Positions 1 to 6,500 are shown, numbered from the stretch's first letter. The stretch is DNA of 12,530 nt from Bacillota bacterium (GCA_023441905.1 JAEZNC010000171.1:1-12530), one strand, 5' to 3'. The notes: generated by a model not told the origin, from the letters alone. Made by a program: numbers and translations.

Positions 1-684
1 GGGCTGGCCGCGGCGGACGGCGTGATGCGATGGCTCGAGGAGCAGAATATCGGCTTTGATACGGGTGTGGCCCGCGTGCCCATCGTGCCGGCTGCGGTGC
101 TTTTTGATCTCGCGGTGGGCAGTGCGGGGGTGAGACCGGACGCGGCGGCGGGATATAAGGCGTGCCAAAACGCATCGGATAAACTGATGCAGGGGCGTGT
201 GGGCGCGGGCACGGGCGCGACGGTGGGCAAGGCGGCGGGTATGCCGCTGGCTGCGCGCGGCGGCTTCGGCAGTGCAGCTGTGACTCTGCCGGGTGGCGTG
301 ATCGTTGCGGCGGCGTTTGCGGTGAACGCGCTGGGCGATATTTACGACCACACGACGGGTAAAAAGATAGCGGGGATGCAGAGCGGTACCGTCAGCGAGG
401 TGCTGATGGGATGCGGCGGCATGGACTTTTCCGGCCAGAACACCACGATCGGCATTGTGGGCACCAACGCTGCGCTCACGAAGGAACAGGCGAACAAGCT
501 CGCCGCGGTGGGGCAGGACGGCATCGCAATGGTGATACGACCCGCGCATACGATGTTTGACGGTGATACGGTGTTCGCGTTCGGTACGGCAGAAAAAGAC
601 TGCGATTTTAACGCGCTGCTTGCGGCGGGCGCGGAGGCGGCAGCACGCGCGGTGATCAACGCGGTGACGGAGGCGGGCGCATGA
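1..684 (+). CDS. P1-family peptidase (S58, DmpA/BapA-like aminopeptidase), 5' truncated
   Basis: C-terminal part of an S58 N-terminal-nucleophile hydrolase. The family matures by self-cleavage before a Gly-Ser (or Gly-Thr) bond, and the freed Ser is the nucleophile that removes N-terminal residues from peptides. The sequence shows this as GGFGSAAVTLPGG, with the candidate nucleophile Ser at codon 271-273, followed by the typical AAFAVNALGDI stretch and the upstream GAGTGATVGKA segment. About 227 residues are visible; family members are usually about 320-370, so the N-terminal third lies left of the window. The frame is open from base 1, so the internal GTG/ATG near 22-27 is not a start. The stop overlaps the acpS start (ATGA), so the two are probably translationally coupled. 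Substrate is unknown; assignment to the family is firm, the exact specificity is not. Confidence 0.88.
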   Translation, partial: GLAAADGVMRWLEEQNIGFDTGVARVPIVPAAVLFDLAVGSAGVRPDAAAGYKACQNASDKLMQGRVGAGTGATVGKAAGMPLAARGGFGSAAVTLPGGVIVAAAFAVNALGDIYDHTTGKKIAGMQSGTVSEVLMGCGGMDFSGQNTTIGIVGTNAALTKEQANKLAAVGQDGIAMVIRPAHTMFDGDTVFAFGTAEKDCDFNALLAAGAEAAARAVINAVTEAGA

Positions 685-1058
685 TTATCGGCACGGGCGT
701 GGACATCGTCGAAATTGAGCGCATTGCCAAAGCAGCAAAAAGCGGGCGATTCTTCGAGAAGATTTTTTCGGACGCTGAAATCACGTTGTTTGAAGCGTGC
801 AAATACAGAATGGAAACGGTGGCGGGGCGGTTTGCGGCCAAGGAAGCGGTATTAAAAGCGCTCGGGTGCGGGCTCGGTGATCTGCCGATGAAGGACATTG
901 AGACGCTGCGCGCGCCGTCGGGGCAGCCCGTGGTGGCGCTGAAAGGCGCAGCCGAGCAGAAGGCCCGCGAAATGGGCGTCGGGAAGATGCACATTTCCAT
1001 ATCACATTCGGAGCGTTATGCGGTGGCGCACGTCGTCGCGGAAGGAGAAGCACAATGA
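681..1058 (+). CDS. acpS: Holo-[acyl-carrier-protein] synthase AcpS
   Basis: Transfers the 4'-phosphopantetheine arm of CoA to a serine of apo-ACP, activating it for fatty acid synthesis in the cytosol (EC 2.7.8.7). The 125-residue length is typical. Near the N-terminus is GTGVDIVEIERI with the Mg-binding Asp8. The central RFAAKEAVLKAL motif holds the second metal ligand, Glu55. The C-terminal ISISHSERYAVAHVVA strand is the family's conserved end. The start is set by the ATGA overlap with the upstream peptidase, and the stop makes a second ATGA overlap with nnr. An acpS-nnr pairing is common in Bacillota, which supports both calls. Nothing in the sequence looks damaged. Confidence 0.96.
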   Translation: MIIGTGVDIVEIERIAKAAKSGRFFEKIFSDAEITLFEACKYRMETVAGRFAAKEAVLKALGCGLGDLPMKDIETLRAPSGQPVVALKGAAEQKAREMGVGKMHISISHSERYAVAHVVAEGEAQ

Positions 1059-2593
1059 TACCTGTTCTGCGCAAAAACGATATGCAGGCCCTTGATCGAT
1101 TTATGATCGAACAGCGAAAGATTCCGTCTCTTGTGCTGATGGAAAATGCGGCGTTTGGCATCACATCGGTGATATCCGAGCGTTTCGGCACGCAAACCAA
1201 AATCGTAGCGGTTTGCGGCGCGGGCAACAATGGCGGCGACGGCTTTGCGGCGGCCCGTCAGCTTGAGGCCAAGGGCTATGCGGTGACGGTCTGTCTCATC
1301 GGCAAAGCGGAAGCGCTCAAAGGCGATGCGGCGGTGAATGCGGCCTTTTTTGGCCAGCGTATCATCGAAGTTGAAGATGAGGAAACGGCAAAGACGCATC
1401 TTGGAAATCTGTCCGGAGTTGTCATCGACGCGGTTTTCGGCGTGGGGCTCTCGCGTGATGTAACGGGACTCAACGCAGCAGTGATTAATCTGATCAATCA
1501 AAGCGGCACGTATGTGGTTTCGTGTGATATCGCGGCGGGCATCGACGCGGACACGGGCGCGGTGCGCGGCGCGGCGGTGAACGCCGACGAGACGGTGACA
1601 TTTCAGTGCGCAAAGCCGGGGCACCTGCTGTTTCCGGGGCGCGCTCATACGGGCAAGCTCACTGTCAAAGAGATCGGCGTGGCAGACGGTTTTACACAAG
1701 GCTTCATGGGCTGGGCGGATCGGGTTTCGCTGCAGGCGCGTCAGGCGGATACGAACAAAGGCAGCTACGGGCGGCTTGCGTGCATCGTGGGCAACCGGGG
1801 CATGGCGGGCGCGGGGCTCATGTGTGTGGGCGCGGCGCTGCGTGCGGGCGCAGGGCTGGTGACGGCGGGTGTGCCGGCCTGCCTGCAAAACGTGTTTGAA
1901 GCCGAGAATCCCGAAAGCATGACGTTCGCGCTCGATGATTTTTCGGGGAGTCTCTCGGAGCAGTGCCTCGACGGCCTTGATAAACTGATGACGGGCAAAA
2001 CGGCGTTGGCCGCGGGGCCGGGGCTCTCCGCGGGCGACGGTACAATGGCGGCGGTACGCCATCTGCTCACGCATTATGATATCCGCAAGGTGTTTGACGC
2101 GGATGCGCTGAACCTGATCGCGCGGGATGTGAGTTTATTGAAAGAAAAAGCAGGCGATGTTGTGCTGACGCCGCACGTCAAAGAGTTTTCCCGGTTGTGC
2201 GGTGCCTCGGTGGCGCAGATACAAAACGACCCGCTGACATATACGCAAAGCTTTGCGAAGGAACATGATGTTGTGTTGCTGCTTAAGGGAGCCACGACAA
2301 TCATTACAGACGGGCAGCGTACGGTGTTCGTGACGGCAGGGTCTCCGGGTATGGCACGCGGCGGCAGCGGCGATATATTGACGGGTGTGATCGGCGGCTT
2401 GATGTGCGGCGGACGCGAAGGCGGTAAAACGGCGTTTGAAGCGGCTGTGACGGGCGCTTATATCTGCGGCAAGGCGGGAGAAGCTGCGGCGGCGCAGCTC
2501 GGTGAGCTTTCTATGACAGCGGCGGATACGCTTGCGCATATTTCCTGTGTCACAAAGGATATGATGGGTCACAAAAATCTAGCAGCAGATTGA
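1055..2593 (+). CDS. nnr: Bifunctional NAD(P)H-hydrate repair enzyme (epimerase + ADP-dependent dehydratase)
   Basis: Repairs hydrated NADH/NADPH: the N-terminal YjeF_N domain (about residues 1-215) epimerises R- and S-NAD(P)HX, and the C-terminal ribokinase-like domain (about 225-505) dehydrates S-NAD(P)HX using ADP (EC 5.1.99.6 and 4.2.1.136). Seen in the N-terminal half: GAGNNGGDGF at 55-64, IDAVFGVGLSRD near 124-135, and AGIDADTGAVRG near 161-172. Seen in the C-terminal half: KGSYGRLACIVGNRG near 235-249, AGPGLS near 320, FDADALN near 347, LTPHVKEF near 371, LLLKGATT near 408 and GGSGDILTG at 436-444. The 512-residue length is normal for the fused form. Two local departures from consensus are visible: CDIAAGID where DIPSGID is usual, and GSPGMA where GNPGMA is usual. 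It is the last gene of the unit begun by the peptidase. Confidence 0.95.
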   Translation: MIPVLRKNDMQALDRFMIEQRKIPSLVLMENAAFGITSVISERFGTQTKIVAVCGAGNNGGDGFAAARQLEAKGYAVTVCLIGKAEALKGDAAVNAAFFGQRIIEVEDEETAKTHLGNLSGVVIDAVFGVGLSRDVTGLNAAVINLINQSGTYVVSCDIAAGIDADTGAVRGAAVNADETVTFQCAKPGHLLFPGRAHTGKLTVKEIGVADGFTQGFMGWADRVSLQARQADTNKGSYGRLACIVGNRGMAGAGLMCVGAALRAGAGLVTAGVPACLQNVFEAENPESMTFALDDFSGSLSEQCLDGLDKLMTGKTALAAGPGLSAGDGTMAAVRHLLTHYDIRKVFDADALNLIARDVSLLKEKAGDVVLTPHVKEFSRLCGASVAQIQNDPLTYTQSFAKEHDVVLLLKGATTIITDGQRTVFVTAGSPGMARGGSGDILTGVIGGLMCGGREGGKTAFEAAVTGAYICGKAGEAAAAQLGELSMTAADTLAHISCVTKDMMGHKNLAAD

Positions 2594-2612
2594 TACGGCA
2601 TCTATTTGCGGT

Positions 2613-2798
2613 TTATTGATCCGCGTCATCGTGATTTGTGGGGGCGTTCGCCTTCTCAATAAGCTGTTCCAAAAACCTTCCCTGTTGTTGTATATCTGAA
2701 TTCTTTGATAGAGGGATGCGATTTTCCATAGTGTCGTCGATCATCTGATTGAGCTTTTCCCGCTCTGTTTGGATCGTGTTTTGTATATTTAATTCCAT
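2613..2798 (-). CDS. Small Spo0E-like protein (putative aspartyl-phosphate phosphatase)
   Basis: Encodes 61 residues, mostly helical and charged, with the pattern IQTEREKLNQMI, a turn, then QGRFLEQLIEKA. Spo0E-family proteins are two-helix proteins of this size with an arginine-leucine pattern in helix 1 and an S-x-x-LD motif in helix 2; they dephosphorylate Spo0A~P and so restrain sporulation. Here helix 2 reads QQQGRFLEQLI, so the SQxLD core is only partly kept and the family call is tentative. The gene is real by context: GGAG lies about 6 bases before the ATG and a near-consensus promoter lies at 2835-2863. It converges with nnr with only 19 bases between the stops. The coat genes elsewhere in the window agree with a spore former. 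Confidence 0.6.
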   Translation of the reverse strand: MELNIQNTIQTEREKLNQMIDDTMENRIPLSKNSDIQQQGRFLEQLIEKANAPTNHDDADQ

Positions 2799-2834
2799 AC
2801 TGACTCCATTTGCCTATCATTACACACTTTCACC

Positions 2835-2863
2835 AATATATAGTTAGATATACAAAATGTCAA
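2835..2863 (-). promoter_or_regulatory. Sigma-A-type promoter for the Spo0E-like gene
   Basis: Read on the minus strand: TTGACA (2858-2863), a 17-base spacer, then TATATT (2835-2840). The start of the Spo0E-like gene lies about 37 bases downstream of the -10 box. Confidence 0.7.
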
Positions 2864-2893
2864 CCGAAAGGGGCAATAAAATGGCACTGATTT

Positions 2894-2902
2894 TGCTATG
2901 AT
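2894..2902 (+). promoter_or_regulatory. Extended -10 element before the decayed XRE regulator
   Basis: TGCTATGAT is an extended -10 box (TGn plus TATGAT) without a recognisable -35. It lies 45 bases before the old ATG, and a GAGG ribosome binding site remains just before that ATG. It may be a leftover promoter of the pseudogene, divergent from the Spo0E-like gene. Confidence 0.35.
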
Positions 2903-2947
2903 ACGTTTAAAAAAAGATTAACGGCGACTTCGTATGAGGTAACATTT

Positions 2948-3188
2948 ATGACGTATGAAAAGCGGTTACCGAGCGCATCATCGATATATGCAGCGAGAGG
3001 AAACTCACGCTGAACCGGCTGGCCTCTCTTTCGGGGCTGATATAATCGACACTGGAAAACATAGAAAAAGGACATCCCCAAGCCCCGCATAACCCTCGCT
3101 TTCCCATACTGTACTGGGGCTCGATATGACCGTGACCGAGTTGCTGAACTGCGATGTGACGAATGAGTCGGTATTTGAGGACGATTAA
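2948..3188 (+). pseudogene. Decayed XRE/Cro-type helix-turn-helix regulator
   Basis: Translating across frames recovers a short XRE-family repressor of about 80 residues. It starts MTYEK, then after a one-base loss reads AVTERIIDICSERKLTLNRL followed by ASLSGLI. An in-frame TAA at 3043-3045 stands where this family usually has Gln, followed by STLENIEKGHPQAP. After at least two more frame changes (near 3088 and 3113) it ends LGLDMTVTELLNCDVTNES and VFEDD before a TAA at 3186-3188. The pieces align in order with small HTH_3 regulators that end in an acidic tail. With three frameshifts and one stop it cannot make a full product. The old ATG still has GAGG upstream. Target genes are unknown. Confidence 0.8.
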
Positions 3189-3276
3189 TCTGACCATCTG
3201 CCCAAAGCCCGCCGATGTTCCAATCAAATGCGGATTGGCCGGGCTGCCCATAAAAGCCTTAAAAAACCCTTGCAAA

Positions 3277-3384
3277 TGACGATCCCAAAAGGGTGCACCG
3301 CGAGCACAATGTATCGTCAGGAATAATCGATTTGCAGATTTTAAGCCATTTTGTCTCCCCCGGTCGACTATCGGCGACAGCCCT
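3277..3384 (+). repeat. Composite intergenic repeat, degenerate copy A
   Basis: A worn copy of the repeat better seen at 4215-4349. In the same order it keeps the module GACGATCCCAAAAGGG plus TGCACCG, an eroded middle part, then AAGCCATTTTGTCTCCCCC and CTATCGGCGACAGCCC. The stretch before it (3189-3276) has no gene I can support. Confidence 0.6.
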
Positions 3385-3431
3385 CAATCCACCTCATAGC
3401 GCAGCCGTTTGATGGGGACGATTATAAGTTT

Positions 3432-3462
3432 TTGACACGCCGTCCAATCAAATGTTTGATTG
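3432..3462 (+). promoter_or_regulatory. Rubrerythrin promoter with overlapping palindromic operator candidate
   Basis: TTGACA at 3432-3437, a 17-base spacer and TTTGAT at 3455-3460 form a plausible sigma-A promoter. The -10 box lies within the perfect inverted repeat CAATCAAATGTTTGATTG (3445-3462; 8-base arms, 2-base centre). A repressor bound there would block polymerase. This is inference: no binding protein can be named. The 12-mer TCCAATCAAATG also occurs at 3219-3230 in the flank of the XRE pseudogene. Confidence 0.5.
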
Positions 3463-3575
3463 ACTTATTTATTTCATCATATTTTTGAGCATTTTGTGAA
3501 CACTCATTGGTAAAGAAGGGTTACGGGCAACGGACGGTGAATACAACACTTAAAAAGAATCTGGAGGATGGTTTA

Positions 3576-4070
3576 ATGAGCGAGAACAAGACAAGCAGCA
3601 ATCTGATGGAGGCCTTTGCGGGAGAATCGCAGGCAAACAGAAAGTATACGGCCTATGCGAAGCAGGCTGAGAAGGAAGGCAAGCTGAACGCCGCGAAGCT
3701 TTTCCGCGCGGCATCGGATGCAGAGACGCTTCACGCGCTCAAGCATTTCGAGGTGGCCGGCAAGATCGGCGATACGGCGGCGAACCTTAAAGACGCGGTG
3801 GCCGGAGAGACACACGAATATAAGGATATGTATCCCGATTTTGTGAAGGCCGCCGAGGAAGAGGGCAACAGCGCGGCAGTGCGTACCTTTACATTTGCGA
3901 TGAAGGCCGAAGAGGTGCACGCAAGGCTGTACGCGCAGGCGCTGCAGAATATGGACGACACGCAGGAGGTCTTCTATTATCTGTGCCCCGTTTGCGGCAA
4001 TATTGAATTGGCGCGGCCAAACAGCTGCCCGATCTGCGGCGTGCCGGGTGCCAAATTCATCGAATACTAA
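3576..4070 (+). CDS. Rubrerythrin
   Basis: Non-haem diiron peroxidase that reduces hydrogen peroxide in the cytosol of anaerobes, fed electrons from NAD(P)H through rubredoxin-type carriers. The 164-residue product has an N-terminal ferritin-like four-helix domain (about 5-130) with the expected ligands Glu17, Glu50-x-x-His53, Glu78/Glu81 and Glu112-x-x-His115. A C-terminal rubredoxin-like domain carries CPVC at 137-140 and CPIC at 151-154 for one FeS4 iron. The length is slightly short but usual for the compact bacterial forms. The ATG at 3576 is chosen because CTGGAGGATGG sits just upstream; the longer frame starting at a TTG at 3507 has no such site. It appears to be a single-gene transcript, converging on the methyltransferase remnant. 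Confidence 0.95.
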   Translation: MSENKTSSNLMEAFAGESQANRKYTAYAKQAEKEGKLNAAKLFRAASDAETLHALKHFEVAGKIGDTAANLKDAVAGETHEYKDMYPDFVKAAEEEGNSAAVRTFTFAMKAEEVHARLYAQALQNMDDTQEVFYYLCPVCGNIELARPNSCPICGVPGAKFIEY

Positions 4071-4100
4071 AACGAATGATGATGATTTAGGCAGCCCCCT

Positions 4101-4114
4101 ATGACAGCTGTCAT
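4101..4114 (+). repeat. Perfect 14-bp palindrome after rubrerythrin
   Basis: ATGACAGCTGTCAT is fully self-complementary, with CCCC just before it and GGGG 17 bases after, so a longer hairpin can form. No U-tract follows, so it is not a good terminator. It may be an eroded end of the nearby repeat family. Confidence 0.4.
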
Positions 4115-4164
4115 TCCACACAGTGGGGTAGTTGGGACTAGTGGGATAATCATGTATAGCAGAT

Positions 4165-4190
4165 CAAAAAAGGACGCCAAATGCGTCCTT
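4165..4190 (-). terminator. Rho-independent terminator for the minus-strand operon
   Basis: On the minus strand: GGACGC, a 5-base loop, GCGTCC, then TTTTTT. It closes the DUF3795-CPBP-methyltransferase transcription unit. On the plus strand the run after the hairpin is only CTTTC, so it should work mainly in one direction. Confidence 0.75.
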
Positions 4191-4214
4191 TCAGGCTGTC
4201 GATAAAGTGTATTT

Positions 4215-4349
4215 AAGCCTCCCTCAGACGACTATCCCAAAGGGATGGACCGGGAGGTGGCACGTAGTGCCGGAGGGAGTGACCGTTTTCAAGCCATTTT
4301 CTCTCCCCCAGTCACCTATCGGTGACAGCCCCCTCGTCAGAGGGGGCCA
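4215..4349 (+). repeat. Composite palindromic intergenic repeat, full copy B
   Basis: The left end is a hairpin of the type CCTCCCTCAGACGA ... GGGAGG whose loop carries an extra module (CTATCCCAAAGGGATGGACC). The middle holds GGTGGCACGTAGTGCC and GGAGGGAGTGACCG. The right part holds AAGCCATTTTCTCTCCCCC, CACCTATCGGTG and a final CCCCCTCGTCAGAGGGGG hairpin. The two ends are inverted relatives of each other, as in MITE-like elements. No open frame is inside. Confidence 0.75.
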
Positions 4350-4377
4350 TGATAAGAGGCTTTTTTGACACTCTGAA

Positions 4378-4400
4378 AGGACGCCAAACGCGTCCTTTTT
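4378..4400 (+). terminator. Rho-independent terminator, plus strand (rubrerythrin side)
   Basis: AGGACGC, loop CAAAC, GCGTCCT, followed by a T run. It is almost the same sequence as the hairpin at 4171-4190, in direct orientation, and has its T-tract on the plus strand. Confidence 0.7.
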
Positions 4401-4410
4401 GATGCACTTT

Positions 4411-5184
4411 TCACATCCTTTGTGCGATGAAGAAGATACGTACAAACGGAAACAGCACCTTGCCGTTGTTTTGAACTGAATAAACGTTGCGAAGCGCGTT
4501 TTCGAAATCAGCGAGAAATGCGGCTTTGTCATCGTCGCTTTCCAAGGCATTGAGGTAAGGGCGCAAACCTGTGCTGCTGTACCACTGCACAAGCGCTTTG
4601 TGGCTGTCCATCACATGATGGTAGTGTGTTTCCCAAAGGTCGATATCGGATGTCAGTTTGCTTAAAATATCATAATAGGTTGGCGCGGCATAGGTGGAGT
4701 GTGTGGTGACGGCACCAAGCTTATCATGCCATTTTCCGCCCCTGACAAGGGTTTGCAGCGCGATATGAATCGGCATATGTGTGGTGTTGGGTACCTGCAC
4801 GGCGAGCACGCCGCCGTGCACAAGCAGCGAGAACAGATTCGGCAGCAGCGTCTCATGATCGGACATCTACTGGATTGCCGCGTTGGAGAACACGATAGCG
4901 AACCGCCCCAAGGCACTGAGATCATTTGAAGCGTCGGCGCACACCCACGTGATATCTTGATTCGTTTCACCCGCCTGCGCGATCATGGCGGGGGAGCTGT
5001 CGAGCCCCGTGACAGCGGCATGCGGCCAGCGGTTTTTGAGCACGGCGGTGCTGTTGCCCGGGCCGCAGCCGATATCGATAATACGCTTCGGCGCGGCGAG
5101 ATCGATCCGCGCGGCGAGGTCGATGGACGGCTGCGTGCGCTGCCTGCCAAATTTTAAGTATAATTCCGGTTCCCAATCTCCCAT
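4411..5184 (-). pseudogene. tam: Trans-aconitate 2-methyltransferase-like gene with one in-frame TAG
   Basis: SAM-dependent class I methyltransferase of the Tam type (family role: methyl ester formation on trans-aconitate, EC 2.1.1.144). The start has AAAGGAG close before the ATG. Residues 1-105 include YLKFGRQRTQPSIDLAARI, the SAM motif IIDIGCGPGNST (35-46) and GLDSSPAMI with the acidic Asp62. Codon 106 (4867-4869) is TAG where relatives have Trp in AALQW-type sequence. The same frame then continues MSDHETLLPNLF, VQVPNTTHMP and GLRPYLNAL to the normal C-terminus. Total length (256 sense codons) matches the family's roughly 250. A TGG-to-TAG change explains everything; no frameshift is needed. 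It lies 36 bases after the CPBP gene. It could be a fresh pseudogene, a sequencing error, or two fragments restarting at the adjacent ATG. Confidence 0.85.
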
Positions 5185-5220
5185 GGTATCTCCTTTTACT
5201 TGAACAGTGATTCAAGGCTT

Positions 5221-5970
5221 TCATCCGAGCGTCAGAGCAAAAACCAAGCCGATAATCGCGATGACGCCGTTTAACAGATTATGAGCAAGCATCGGCCCCG
5301 CAATGCTCTTGGTTCTGGTGAATAAATAGCCGTAGAAAGTGCCGAATATCAATGCAGTCAGTTGCTGCAGCAAATTGATGTAAGTGATGCGAAACGGAGA
5401 AAAAGAAAAATTAATATGGTCAAACATAAATACAAGCGAAGAACTTAGAATGACCATCAGTGTTAAATGAGACTCTTTTTTAAAAAGATTTTTCCAGACA
5501 TAGATCATGAGCGAGATGACCAAAGCCCTGAACATAATTTCTTCGCTAGTTCCGGACAAAAGAATCTCAAAAAGAAAATAACCTATATAATTTCTTGTAT
5601 TGAGTGGAAAGCCAAAAGAAGCGGGGGCTTTAAAAACTGTGATCATCATAAGGCCAACACCTGCCTGAATGACACTCCAAATACCGACAAATATCAGAAC
5701 AGCCTTGAGACTGAATTTAAACTGTTCTAAGTTAAAACCAAATTCCCTCATAGACAGCTTAAGTATTCTTGAAACGACACAAATGATCAAAAGCGCAATG
5801 ACCGCCTGACAAATGTGATGGATCGTCAAAACGATAAACACATTATCTGGATCAAACTGAGCAAAAGAAGGATAGAATAAATAGGCCGCATCAAACGAAA
5901 GCATATTGACGGTTTTGACCAGCGCCATTGAAAGAATCATTGTGATGATGATAATGAGTATTTTCTTCAT
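5221..5970 (-). CDS. CPBP-family intramembrane glutamic endopeptidase (CAAX protease/Rce1-like)
   Basis: A 249-residue, strongly hydrophobic protein with about 7-8 membrane segments. The core motifs of the CPBP (ABI) family are all present: EEIMFR with Glu143-Glu144 and Arg148, FMFDH (Phe181, His185) and HNLLN (His230, Asn234). Members cleave peptides inside the membrane; in bacteria they are linked to peptide maturation, bacteriocin immunity or signalling, and the substrate here is unknown. The ATG lies 12 bases after the DUF3795 stop, with only a weak binding site (GTGAG), which suggests translation coupled to the upstream gene. Base composition is clearly AT-richer than in the genes on both sides, a possible sign of transfer. 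Confidence 0.88.
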   Translation of the reverse strand: MKKILIIIITMILSMALVKTVNMLSFDAAYLFYPSFAQFDPDNVFIVLTIHHICQAVIALLIICVVSRILKLSMREFGFNLEQFKFSLKAVLIFVGIWSVIQAGVGLMMITVFKAPASFGFPLNTRNYIGYFLFEILLSGTSEEIMFRALVISLMIYVWKNLFKKESHLTLMVILSSSLVFMFDHINFSFSPFRITYINLLQQLTALIFGTFYGYLFTRTKSIAGPMLAHNLLNGVIAIIGLVFALTLG

Positions 5971-5982
5971 GGTTAGCTCACT

Positions 5983-6324
5983 TTACTCATATTTGCCATA
6001 GGCATTTGTCCATGTATCCGCAATCGTAAAAAACCTGTCGTATCCGTGCTCTCTGATATACGCAACAGCCTGTTTGTATTTGCCGTACTTATACCCGCTG
6101 TGGTTATGAAAGCTTTGTATGGATTCACAGGTGTCATAATCCGCGCACTCAGCGCACGATCCAAGGCCTTTTGTGATGCAGCAGACCTTGTAAGCGCATT
6201 TGGCTTTTGTGATATCGCGCTCGCCGGTTTCGTAGCCAAGCTTACAGCCCTTGCACGACCCTGCGGCGAACACCTTGCATGCGGCGCAGTATGCGCCGCA
6301 GCATCCGAGATGAGAAAGCGGCAT
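5983..6324 (-). CDS. DUF3795-type cysteine-rich protein (first copy)
   Basis: A 113-residue soluble protein with many cysteines in its first two thirds: GCCGAYCAAC, CKGC, KCAYKVCC, CAEC and CES. This arrangement, together with the KGLGSCAECADYDTC segment, matches the DUF3795 family, which is thought to bind metal (probably zinc) but has no established function. The C-terminal part (Tyr/Lys-rich, ending KYE) has no recognised motif. The start is supported by AAAAGGAG about 7 bases before the ATG. It is the first gene of a minus-strand unit followed by the CPBP protease and the tam-like gene. A second DUF3795 gene lies at 8480-8758. Confidence 0.8.
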   Translation of the reverse strand: MPLSHLGCCGAYCAACKVFAAGSCKGCKLGYETGERDITKAKCAYKVCCITKGLGSCAECADYDTCESIQSFHNHSGYKYGKYKQAVAYIREHGYDRFFTIADTWTNAYGKYE

Positions 6325-6388
6325 ATCAATTCTCCTTTTCGCACTAACAGGAGCACAAAGGCGAGCGATAATGATTTAATCTTATGTT

Positions 6389-6417
6389 ACCATACAAAAA
6401 ATGGGTCTGCAAAACAA
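6389..6417 (-). promoter_or_regulatory. Possible promoter for the DUF3795-CPBP operon
   Basis: On the minus strand: TTGTTT (6412-6417), 17 bases, TATGGT (6389-6394), 65 bases before the DUF3795 start. Both boxes are imperfect, so the call is weak. Confidence 0.3.
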
Positions 6418-6458
6418 TTATTTTTCGCCAAAATATTTTATATTTCGTGCAAAACCGC

Positions 6459-6487
6459 TGGACAACCACAATGGCTTGTGATATTTT
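6459..6487 (+). promoter_or_regulatory. Promoter for the uracil permease transcript
   Basis: TGGACA (6459-6464), a 17-base spacer, TATTTT (6482-6487). A start about 7 bases further on would put the PyrR element at the very 5' end of the leader, as expected for attenuators. Confidence 0.5.
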
Positions 6488-6500
6488 TATACAAACGGAC

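Noticed and set aside
1016..2074. Long minus-strand open frame (352 codons) opposite nnr
   Set aside because: Arg/His-rich, no family motif and no ribosome binding site; a mirror of the GC-rich coding strand of nnr, whose own motifs are complete.
3507..3575. Longer rubrerythrin start at a TTG
   Set aside because: Adds 23 residues outside the family's N-terminus and lacks a ribosome binding site, while the ATG at 3576 has GGAGG upstream.
3277..4349. CRISPR array
   Set aside because: The repeats are few, unevenly spaced, palindromic and diverged, with no spacers of constant length and no cas genes.
4867..4869. TAG decoded as pyrrolysine or another amino acid
   Set aside because: The site is normally Trp, Tam is not a pyrrolysine enzyme, TAG works as a true stop at 11906-11908, and no decoding element is visible.
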